Under the pieces are notes generated by a model. That model was not told the origin of the DNA. It saw only the letters and a program-made list of their open reading frames with translations, and did no database searches. Made by a program: the position numbers and the translations under genes. Positions 7,484-13,034 of a stretch of 13,034 nt of DNA are shown piece by piece (positions within the stretch are counted from its first letter, which is position 1; every line of letters begins with the position of its first letter). Source of the DNA: an uncultured Eubacterium sp. (GTDB lineage: Bacteria > Bacillota > Clostridia > Lachnospirales > Lachnospiraceae); the NCBI GenBank assembly GCA_905236735.1, contig CAJOOU010000107.1, positions 1-13,034 of the forward strand, given 5' to 3'.

Positions 7484-8092
7484 ATGGTAATAAAATCGGT
7501 CAATCTCGAAACAGTCTGCGGATACACATCCAAGCTGCCGCAGTCAAAATATCCCGAGATAGCCTTTGCGGGCAAATCAAATGTCGGCAAGTCATCACTT
7601 ATTAATGCTCTGATGAACAGGAAGGCGCTGGCCCGCACATCCAGCCAGCCCGGTAAGACGCAGACCATTAACTACTACAACATAAATGATGAATTGTATC
7701 TTGTGGATTTGCCGGGATACGGCTATGCGAAGGTTTCGGAAAAAGAGAAAGAAAAATGGGGAGAGCTTATTGAGAGATATCTTAACGGCTCACAGATGCT
7801 TATGGCGGTTTTTCTTCTGGTGGATATCCGCCATGAGCCGTCCAAAAACGACAAGCTTATGTATGACTGGATGGTATATCAGGGATATGAGCCTGTAATA
7901 ATAGCGACGAAGGCAGACAAAATAAAACGCTCCCAGCTCTCAAAAAACATTTCGGCAATAAGAAAAGGACTTAACCTTGGAGAAAAGGGGATAATCATTC
8001 CGTTTTCCAGTGAAACAAAAAATGGGCGGGATGAAATATGGGCGCTGGTGGACGAAATGCTTTCAGCGTCTTACGGTGATGAGGAATCATAA
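7484..8092 (+). CDS. engB: Ribosome biogenesis GTPase EngB (YsxC/YihA)
   Basis: EngB is a small essential TrmE-Era-Septin-class GTPase needed for late assembly of the 50S subunit. The 202-residue product shows G1 GKSNVGKS (30-37), the G2 region with Thr59/Thr61 in GKTQTINYY, G3 DLPG (75-78) followed by YGYAKV, G4 TKAD (142-145) and a G5-like SSE (175-177). The length is normal. The ATG lies 4 nt after the lon stop, and no good ribosome binding site sits at the usual distance (AAGGA at 7462-7466 is 17 nt away). Translation is therefore probably coupled to lon. The lon-engB pairing is conserved in Firmicutes. Confidence 0.95.
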   Translation: MVIKSVNLETVCGYTSKLPQSKYPEIAFAGKSNVGKSSLINALMNRKALARTSSQPGKTQTINYYNINDELYLVDLPGYGYAKVSEKEKEKWGELIERYLNGSQMLMAVFLLVDIRHEPSKNDKLMYDWMVYQGYEPVIIATKADKIKRSQLSKNISAIRKGLNLGEKGIIIPFSSETKNGRDEIWALVDEMLSASYGDEES

Positions 8093-8110
8093 AGGAAAGA
8101 AGGAATACTT

Positions 8111-9508
8111 GTGAAAGAGACAATGATGCAGCTCGACTCCGGGCTGGATGAAACACTGGATAAACTTGTTACATACTGTATGGCGGCAGGAGAGATAGAC
8201 AAGGCTCTTTATTATGAATATGATGTAAAAAGAGGTCTCAGAGACGCCGGAGGAAAGGGTGTACTTACAGGACTTACCGAGGTGTCGGATATTACATCAT
8301 ACAAGATGGAAGGAGGAGCAAGAGTGCCGGATGAGGGCAGGCTTTACTTCCAGGGGTACAATGTTAAAGACCTTATAGAGGGCAGGGAAAACTCAAGGTA
8401 CAAATTCGAAGAGGCGACATACCTGCTTCTTTTCGGAGCTCTTCCCACTGAGGTTCAGCTGGAAAAGTTTATAAACATTATTACCGATATGCAGGAGCTT
8501 TCGGGGCAGTTTGTCAGAGATGTAATAATGAAATCGCCTTCGGTTAACATAATGAATTCTCTTCAAAAGAGTATTATCACCTTGTATTCTTATGATGACA
8601 ATGCCGAAGATACATCGGTGAAAAATGTTCTTTTGCAGAGTCTCCAGCTCATAGCAAAAATGCCGCTTATTGCCGTATATGCCTACTACGCGTACAGACA
8701 TTTTGTCCTGGAGGAAAGTCTCCTTATAAGAAACCCGGACCCGAAAATGTCCACAGCTGAGAATATTTTGAGAATGCTTCGCCCGACCGGGAAATTTACT
8801 CCGCTTGAGGCTGAGGTACTTGATACGGCTCTGGTACTCCATGCAGAGCACGGCGGAGGTAATAACTCAACATTTACCACCCATGTGGTTACATCTTCGG
8901 GCACGGATACATATTCTGCCATAGCTGCAGCCATTGCCTCGCTTAAAGGTCCAAGACACGGCGGAGCCAACCTTAAGGTACTGCAGATGTTTAAGGAAAT
9001 CAAAAAGGAAGTCAAGGACTGGACAAACGAGGACGAGATATCGGAATACCTTTATAAGATAGTAAATAAAGAGGCGTTTGACCATACCGGGCTGATTTAC
9101 GGTATGGGACATGCGGTATATACTCTCTCGGACCCGAGAGCTGTGATATTAAAAGAACAGACTAAAGCTTTGGCAGTGGAAAAGGGCAGACTTGAGGAGT
9201 TTGCACTTTATGAGAAGGTGGAAAAACTTGCCGGAGAAATACTTATGCATCACAGACATCTTTTCAAGCCGATATGTGCCAATGTGGATTTTTACAGCGG
9301 ATTTATGTATTCTATGATGGATATACCGGAAGAACTCTTTACTCCGATATTTGCTATCGCCCGTATTTCGGGATGGAGTGCGCATCGTCTTGAGGAACTT
9401 GTAAATAAAGGCAAGATTATAAGACCGGCCTACAAGTATGTGGGCACACATATGGTTTACGAAAAAATAAAGGACAGAAAACCATACATAAAGTCTGTGA
9501 ATGATTAA
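8111..9508 (+). CDS. Citrate synthase (Si fold, N-terminally extended)
   Basis: Condenses acetyl-CoA with oxaloacetate to give citrate. In fermentative anaerobes this usually serves 2-oxoglutarate and glutamate supply in place of a full TCA cycle. The 465-residue product keeps all three catalytic residues of the family: His247 in LHAEHGGGNNST, His334 in GMGHAVY and Asp393 in NVDFYSG. The substrate-pocket motif KGPRHGGAN lies at 279-287. It is roughly 60-90 residues longer than Bacillus CitZ-type enzymes, with the extra residues mainly at the N-terminus (about 1-60) before the core. 2-Methylcitrate synthase activity cannot be excluded from sequence. The start is GTG, preceded by a purine-rich GGAAAGAAGGA (8093-8103); an in-frame ATG at 8123 is the alternative. 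It lies 18 nt after engB, so it is probably cotranscribed with the protein quality-control genes. Confidence 0.92.
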   Translation: MKETMMQLDSGLDETLDKLVTYCMAAGEIDKALYYEYDVKRGLRDAGGKGVLTGLTEVSDITSYKMEGGARVPDEGRLYFQGYNVKDLIEGRENSRYKFEEATYLLLFGALPTEVQLEKFINIITDMQELSGQFVRDVIMKSPSVNIMNSLQKSIITLYSYDDNAEDTSVKNVLLQSLQLIAKMPLIAVYAYYAYRHFVLEESLLIRNPDPKMSTAENILRMLRPTGKFTPLEAEVLDTALVLHAEHGGGNNSTFTTHVVTSSGTDTYSAIAAAIASLKGPRHGGANLKVLQMFKEIKKEVKDWTNEDEISEYLYKIVNKEAFDHTGLIYGMGHAVYTLSDPRAVILKEQTKALAVEKGRLEEFALYEKVEKLAGEILMHHRHLFKPICANVDFYSGFMYSMMDIPEELFTPIFAIARISGWSAHRLEELVNKGKIIRPAYKYVGTHMVYEKIKDRKPYIKSVND

Positions 9509-9522
9509 ACGGGGGTAATGAT

Positions 9523-9780
9523 ATGTCAGAAATGTCGAATGGATTTAAAAAAGAGAAATCGGTGCAGTTTACAGGCAAGCTCGCGCATATAGCGCTTGTG
9601 CTCGCCATGATTAATCTGGTGGTTGAGATATACACCGGAAAGATGCAGGCGGCGGACATAGCCATTCTTGCGGCTGCAATCGTTACAAACGCTATAATGG
9701 CAGCTCTCTGGGAGAAGGAAAAAAAGGAGAGGAATCTTGTCGGAAGCGTGTGGCGTGCAAAGAGTAAGTTTGATATTTAG
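9523..9780 (+). CDS. Small membrane protein with two helices, unknown function
   Basis: I do not recognise this 85-residue protein. It has a charged N-terminus (FKKEKS), two predicted membrane helices (about 18-37 and 44-63) joined by a short YTGKMQA turn, and a basic/charged C-terminal tail (WEKEKKERN...). Both termini are probably cytosolic. A GGGGGT site at 9511-9516 lies 6 nt before the ATG, and the gap from citrate synthase is 14 nt, so it is very likely the last gene of the tig operon. It has no motif that points to a role. It ends 26 nt from the convergent channel gene. Confidence 0.75.
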   Translation: MSEMSNGFKKEKSVQFTGKLAHIALVLAMINLVVEIYTGKMQAADIAILAAAIVTNAIMAALWEKEKKERNLVGSVWRAKSKFDI

Positions 9781-9806
9781 CCAAAGGGCTGTTATTATCA
9801 TGGGGA

Positions 9807-10952
9807 TTATTTCCGGGTAAAGACTATAAGAGTATCACCGGCGTGAATAACGGTGCGACCGCTTGGCATAATAGAGCGGCCGCGCCTTTTTATTGCAACT
9901 ATATTGGTTTTTCTCGAAACATCAATATCTTTTATGGCGCAGCCGGCCCACTCATGTCCTTCTTCTATGGAGATTTCCTTGAGACTGACGCCGAGCTGAT
10001 CAGCCCCGAAATTCCTGGCGGCAAAGACGAGCTTATCCCCTTCATTTATAACCACATCGCCCTTGGGGATTACCGCTTCGTCGCCTCGCATAATAAATAC
10101 GATAACAAGCCCCTGAGGAGGCTGAATCTGCTTTAGGGAACGGTTCTTCCAGTTGTGTTTTTCGTCAATTGTGATGGTGACAAACTGCAGGTCGTTTTCG
10201 TGGGAAATATATGCCATACTCTTTGCCTTTGCATAGTGTTCCACAAATCCGGCGCTTATGATACCGGTGGGGATGGCGACAACGCCGACTCCGAGGAAGG
10301 CGACTATTATGGCAAGGAGCTTGCCGGCAAAGGTAACAGGATAGATATCCCCGTATCCTATTGTGAGCATGGCCGATACAGCCCACCATATACCTGAAAA
10401 TGCGTTTTTAAAGACCTCGGGCTGGGCATCGTGTTCGGCAGAATACATACAGATGGATGAAGCCATCATAAGTATTAATATAATGATTACCGAAGAAAAA
10501 ATCTGATCCTTTTTCTCCCATATGACATCGCCTATAAGAGAGAGGGAATCTGTTTTCGGATTGATTCTGAAAAGGTGGAAGATACGCACGACTCTGAGCA
10601 TACGGAAAGCCACAAAGCCGGATAAAAAGAAAAACGGCAGTATGGTTAAAAGTTCAATTATACCGTCACCCGATAAAATGAAACGGATGGCGGCATTTTT
10701 TGGGGACTCGTCTGGGTAAAGGTACTCACTGGTCCATATCCTTAGGACATACTCTGCCACAAATATCCACATGGTTACAGTTTCTATGGCCTTTAAAATA
10801 TGCATTTCGGCGGCAAATTCGTCAAAGGTCATAAGGAACATTACGGCAATGTTTAAGAAAATCACGACAGTAAGAAAGTAATCTGCAAGCTTACTTATCT
10901 TATCGCCCTTGTTTCCTATTTCCAAAATCTGAAAAACGCGTTTTTTACTCAT
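9807..10952 (-). CDS. Voltage-gated potassium channel with tandem RCK_C domains
   Basis: A six-helix cation channel subunit, expected to form a tetramer in the cytoplasmic membrane. The 381-residue product shows S1 (about 23-42), S2 (55-72, with EYVLRIW), S3 (about 96-113), an S4 with spaced arginines (Arg117, 120, 123, 129), S5 (about 150-170), the K+-selectivity filter TIGYGD (197-202) and S6 with a PTG hinge (228-230). The cytosolic tail carries two RCK_C (TrkA_C)-like modules, about 254-311 and 325-378. They align without gaps at an offset of 67 residues and share H-x-W, the R and P-x-G of the R...P-x-G segment and the V-I-x-x-G-D-x-L turn. No Rossmann RCK_N domain with its GxGxxG motif is present. 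RCK_C modules in other Firmicute transporters bind cyclic di-AMP, which makes that a candidate ligand. The gene overlaps dapF by 8 nt (ATGAGTAA), indicating coupled translation. Confidence 0.9.
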   Translation of the reverse strand: MSKKRVFQILEIGNKGDKISKLADYFLTVVIFLNIAVMFLMTFDEFAAEMHILKAIETVTMWIFVAEYVLRIWTSEYLYPDESPKNAAIRFILSGDGIIELLTILPFFFLSGFVAFRMLRVVRIFHLFRINPKTDSLSLIGDVIWEKKDQIFSSVIIILILMMASSICMYSAEHDAQPEVFKNAFSGIWWAVSAMLTIGYGDIYPVTFAGKLLAIIVAFLGVGVVAIPTGIISAGFVEHYAKAKSMAYISHENDLQFVTITIDEKHNWKNRSLKQIQPPQGLVIVFIMRGDEAVIPKGDVVINEGDKLVFAARNFGADQLGVSLKEISIEEGHEWAGCAIKDIDVSRKTNIVAIKRRGRSIMPSGRTVIHAGDTLIVFTRK

Positions 10953-11784
10953 CTAAATTAATCTCACCATCAAAAACAACGCTGGCCGGTCCTGTCATAT
11001 ACACATGACCGTCGTCTTCGTTCCATTCTATTTCAAGGTCTCCGCCAAGGAGGTGTACAATAAGCTTTCTGTCAGTAAGAGAGTTTAAAATACAGGCTAC
11101 GGCCGAAGCGCAGGCTCCCGTACCGCAGGCAAGGGTTTCACCCGAACCTCTTTCCCATACGCGCATATCTATATTATTCCTGTCGATGACCTTGATAAAT
11201 TCGGTATTTATCCTGTTGGGGAATCTTTCGTGATTCTCGTAGAAAGGACCGATTTTTTCAAGGTCAAGAGATTTGATATCGTCTTCAAAAAATATTGCGT
11301 GAGGATTGCCCATAGATACGCAGGTCATTTTTTTGTTTTCTCCGTTTACCGTTATATCTTCACCGATTACAGGAGAAAAGGAGGCTGTTACGGGGATGTC
11401 TTCTGCTTTAAGCACGGGCTTGCCCATATCGACTCTTACCTTTGTGACCTTGCCGCCTTCTACCGTAAGATGGAGATATTTTATGCCGGCAAGGGTTTCT
11501 ACCGATATATCGGTTTTGTCGGTTAGATGGTAGTCATAGACATATTTTGCGACGCATCTTATACCGTTGCCGCACATCTCTCCCCTTGAGCCGTCGGCAT
11601 TGTACATTGCCATCTCGAAATCGGCCACCTTCGACGGCTTTATGAGTATAAGTCCGTCGGAACCTATACCAAAATGAGGGCGACTTACTTTTATCGCCGC
11701 ACTTTCCGGGTCATTTACTTCCTCGGTAAAACAGTTTACATATACATAATCGTTTCCGAGTCCGTGCATTTTTGTGAATTTCAT
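10945..11784 (-). CDS. dapF: Diaminopimelate epimerase
   Basis: Interconverts LL- and meso-diaminopimelate, giving the direct precursor of lysine and of meso-DAP in peptidoglycan. The enzyme is cofactor-independent and uses two cysteines as acid and base. The 279-residue product keeps both: Cys71 in EMCGNGIRC and Cys220 in ETLACGTGACA. It also has the N-terminal MHGLGNDYV motif (6-14), NADGSRGEMCGNG (62-74) and a GNPHA motif (159-163). The length is normal. Its ATG overlaps the hisA stop in ATGA (11781-11784), and its own stop overlaps the channel start. Other lysine-pathway genes are not in the window, so its place here with hisA is unusual. Confidence 0.96.
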   Translation of the reverse strand: MKFTKMHGLGNDYVYVNCFTEEVNDPESAAIKVSRPHFGIGSDGLILIKPSKVADFEMAMYNADGSRGEMCGNGIRCVAKYVYDYHLTDKTDISVETLAGIKYLHLTVEGGKVTKVRVDMGKPVLKAEDIPVTASFSPVIGEDITVNGENKKMTCVSMGNPHAIFFEDDIKSLDLEKIGPFYENHERFPNRINTEFIKVIDRNNIDMRVWERGSGETLACGTGACASAVACILNSLTDRKLIVHLLGGDLEIEWNEDDGHVYMTGPASVVFDGEINLDE

Positions 11785-12548
11785 CTGTATTTCCTCACTA
11801 GTTCTTTGTATGAAAGGCTGCCTCCGAATATATCGAGGGCGCTTCCCACGGTGACATTTATATTTCCTTTTCGTCTGATGGTTTCTATATCCTCATAGCT
11901 TTTCACGCCGCCGGCATATGTGATGGTAAGCTCAGGGCATCCGGAAAGAATGTTTAGCACATCTTCATCTATTCCGGACTTTTTCCCTTCTACATCAGCG
12001 GCATGTATAAGAAACTCATCTGCATAAGCTGAGAGAGACAAAAGTGTTTCTTTTGTCAGCTCAAGTTCTGTAAACTTCTGCCATCTGTCGGTTACCACAT
12101 AGTATTTGCCGTCTCTTTTTTTACAGCTTAAATCAAGGACAACATGTTCCCTTCCTACGGCTTTTACGAGCTCATTTAAGTGCTCTGCGTTAAAACGGCC
12201 GCCGGAAAACACATAGGATGTCACTATGACATGGCTGGCGCCGGCATCGATAAATTCTCCGGCGTTTTGGGCATTTATACCGCCGCCTATCTGCATACCG
12301 TAAGGATATGCGGACAGGGCTGAAAGAGCCTGGGATCTGGTTGCTTCATAATGCTCTGAGCCGGCCTTGTTAAGCATTATAATATGCCCGCCTTTGATAT
12401 TGTCATTTTTGTACATTTCGGCGTAACAGGCAGCGGATTTTTCGGAAACAAAATTAGCCTGCGCGCTGGAATTTTCATCACGCAGACTTGAGCCGACTAT
12501 CTGTTTTACCTTACCGTTGTGTATGTCTATACATGGCCTGAAAAACAT
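11781..12548 (-). CDS. hisA: HisA, eukaryote-type (HIS6-like) ProFAR isomerase
   Basis: Phosphoribosylformimino-AICAR ribotide isomerase, the Amadori-rearrangement step of histidine biosynthesis, a (beta/alpha)8 barrel. The 255-residue product resembles yeast HIS6 far more than normal bacterial HisA. It has CIDIHNGKVKQIVG (6-19, with catalytic Asp8), the phosphate-loop GGG (88-90), VVLDLSCKK (136-144, with the second catalytic Asp139), FLIHAADVEG (179-188), YAGGVKS (211-217) and VGSALDIFGG (234-243). Ordinary bacterial HisA has a D-x-x-x-D-G segment in place of HAADVEG. Start choice: the frame extends upstream to 12590 inside yerC, but the ATG at 12548 has a perfect GGAGG (12559-12555) 6 nt upstream and the correct family N-terminus. 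It lies 1 nt after yerC and overlaps dapF by 4 nt. No other his gene is present. Confidence 0.9.
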   Translation of the reverse strand: MFFRPCIDIHNGKVKQIVGSSLRDENSSAQANFVSEKSAACYAEMYKNDNIKGGHIIMLNKAGSEHYEATRSQALSALSAYPYGMQIGGGINAQNAGEFIDAGASHVIVTSYVFSGGRFNAEHLNELVKAVGREHVVLDLSCKKRDGKYYVVTDRWQKFTELELTKETLLSLSAYADEFLIHAADVEGKKSGIDEDVLNILSGCPELTITYAGGVKSYEDIETIRRKGNINVTVGSALDIFGGSLSYKELVRKYR

Positions 12549-12549
12549 C

Positions 12550-12837
12550 CTATTCCTCCAGCCTGCCGAAAACCATATCATACCCGTCATTGCCGTAGTT
12601 TAATGAGCGGTTTACACGACTGATTGTGGCAGTCGATGCACCGGTTTTGTCGGCAATTTCAAGGTAGGTCTTTTTTTCTCTGAGCATCTTTGCCACTTCA
12701 AGTCTCTGTGAAAGCGACAAAAGCTCGTTAATCGTGCATAAATCCTCAAAGAATTTATAGCACTCATCTGTGTCTTTAAGTGTGAGGATTGACCTGAAAA
12801 GATGGTCAACCGCATCTGTTTTAATCTTATCGTTCAT
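12550..12837 (-). CDS. yerC: YerC/YecD-family TrpR-like transcriptional regulator
   Basis: A 95-residue all-helical DNA-binding protein of the TrpR superfamily, YerC/YecD branch. Diagnostic segments are ECYKFFEDLCTINELLSLSQR (begins at 25), LEVAKMLREKKTY (46-58) and the helix-turn-helix end TGASTATISRVNRSLNYGND (65-84), which closely matches Bacillus YerC. I recall that YerC-type regulators have been predicted by comparative genomics to control histidine genes; the adjoining hisA agrees with this, but the effector is not shown here. GGGGGAT (12849-12843) lies 7 nt before the ATG. It is the first gene of the yerC-hisA-dapF-channel operon and faces a divergent gene across a symmetric promoter region, so autoregulation is plausible. 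Confidence 0.93.
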   Translation of the reverse strand: MNDKIKTDAVDHLFRSILTLKDTDECYKFFEDLCTINELLSLSQRLEVAKMLREKKTYLEIADKTGASTATISRVNRSLNYGNDGYDMVFGRLEE

Positions 12838-12872
12838 GGTTTATCCCCCGTCTGACATATTCGTACAATAAA

Positions 12873-12901
12873 ATTTTAACACTTTAAAATATTAAATTCA
12901 A
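12873..12901 (-). promoter_or_regulatory. Candidate sigma-A promoter of the yerC operon (proximal)
   Basis: On the minus strand, TTGAAT (12901-12896, 4/6 match) is followed after 17 bp by TAAAAT (12878-12873, 5/6 match) in an AT-rich stretch. Transcription would start near 12866, about 30 nt before the yerC ATG. It competes with the more distal TGCTATAAT element at 12915-12907; either or both may be used. Confidence 0.4.
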
Positions 12902-12906
12902 GCAGG

Positions 12907-12939
12907 ATTATAGCATTTATTCTGTCGGTATGCTATAAT
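12907..12939. promoter_or_regulatory. Face-to-face divergent extended -10 promoters in an inverted repeat
   Basis: ATTATAGCAT (12907-12916) and ATGCTATAAT (12930-12939) are perfect inverted repeats with a 13-bp spacer. Each arm is an extended -10 element. On the plus strand TATAAT is at 12934-12939, preceded by TGC (12931-12933), reading toward the gene at 13016. On the minus strand TATAAT is at 12912-12907, preceded by TGC, reading toward yerC. At 17-bp spacing each promoter's -35 position (TAGCAT in both) overlaps the other's -10, so two polymerases could not bind together. The 23-bp centre-to-centre distance is about two helical turns, so the repeat might also be a dimer operator, for example for YerC. 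That is inference. Confidence 0.55.
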
Positions 12940-12945
12940 TTGCAA

Positions 12946-13015
12946 AGTAAGGTCGAACACGGTCCGCCAGGACCTGTATTCTTAAGTAAAGACGGCCGAA
13001 GTAATAGGAGAGAAT
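12946..13015 (+). promoter_or_regulatory. Structured 5' leader of the divergent gene
   Basis: The predicted leader runs about 70 nt from the +1 region near 12946 to the ATG at 13016. It contains a hairpin GGTCC-GCCA-GGACC (12961-12974) extended by ACA/TGT (12957-12959, 12975-12977) across a single bulged C. An alternative pairing is possible between CGGTC (12960-12964) and GGCCG (12994-12998), allowing one G-U. The ribosome binding site AGGAG is at 13006-13010. I do not recognise a known riboswitch class. Whether the leader regulates anything is unknown. Confidence 0.3.
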
Positions 13016-13034
13016 ATGAAAAAAACAATACGGA
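13016..13034 (+). CDS. Start of a divergent gene (partial)
   Basis: Only the first six codons are in the window (MKKTIR, followed by one extra base), after AGGAG (13006-13010) with 5-nt spacing. The Lys-rich start could be the beginning of a signal peptide or membrane anchor, but too little is visible to name it. It is transcribed away from yerC from the symmetric promoter region. Confidence 0.6.

Noticed and set aside
8393..8851. 152-codon antisense open frame opposite citrate synthase
   Set aside because: It is a shadow of the real gene, with no recognisable domain and no translation signal.
8111..9508. Re-citrate synthase
   Set aside because: The Re enzyme belongs to the homocitrate synthase fold; this protein has the His/His/Asp motifs of the ordinary Si fold.
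9781..9806. Bidirectional terminator in the convergent gap
   Set aside because: Only a 4-bp AGCC/GGCT pairing is visible and there is no T-run, so it is too weak to call.
12549..12590. Longer HisA beginning inside yerC
   Set aside because: The extra residues are the yerC reading frame shifted; the ATG at 12548 has GGAGG and the family N-terminus.
12951..12985. tRNA-like T-arm (GGTCGAAC...) in the leader
   Set aside because: The stem does not form a T-arm, and no acceptor, D or anticodon arm can be assembled around it.

Overview
The window looks like a chromosomal segment of a low-to-mid GC Gram-positive anaerobe, most likely Clostridia and probably Lachnospiraceae. This is judged from the tig-clpP-clpX-lon-engB order, the AGA/ATA-rich codon use, strong AGGAGG-type ribosome binding sites, a TrpR-type YerC regulator and a lipoprotein of a kind found beside clostridial MMPL exporters. 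The assignment rests on gene content and protein similarity recalled from memory, not on a database search.

Left part (1-1778, + strand): the tail of an upstream gene, then a 483-residue lipoprotein (lipobox LLTSC) with heptad-rich segments. Next is a 76-residue unrecognised protein, probably with its own promoter whose -35 box overlaps the stop codon of the lipoprotein gene.

Centre (1895-9780, + strand): a protein quality-control cluster. It holds trigger factor, the ClpP peptidase, the ClpX unfoldase and Lon. It continues almost without gaps into the ribosome-assembly GTPase EngB, a citrate synthase with an N-terminal extension, and an 85-residue two-helix membrane protein. An extended -10 promoter (TGC-TATAAT) and a 10-bp inverted repeat precede tig. 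A strong 9-bp hairpin separates clpP from clpX. Together these genes cover folding of nascent chains, ATP-dependent proteolysis and 50S assembly; citrate synthase is the metabolic outlier.

Right part (12837 down to 9807, - strand): a tightly coupled four-gene operon, yerC - hisA - dapF - potassium channel. The junctions are a 1-nt gap, an ATGA overlap and an 8-nt overlap. The HisA is of the eukaryotic (yeast HIS6) type, not the usual bacterial type. The channel is a six-helix voltage-gated type with a duplicated RCK_C (TrkA_C) module and no RCK_N.

The yerC operon and a divergent gene starting at 13016 share a 178-nt region. In it, two TGCTATAAT promoter elements form a perfect 10-bp inverted repeat, so that each promoter's -10 lies about where the other's -35 should be. 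I judge this arrangement, together with the eukaryote-type HisA next to a TrpR-family regulator, the most interesting part of the window. I see no mobile element, CRISPR array, tRNA or rRNA.
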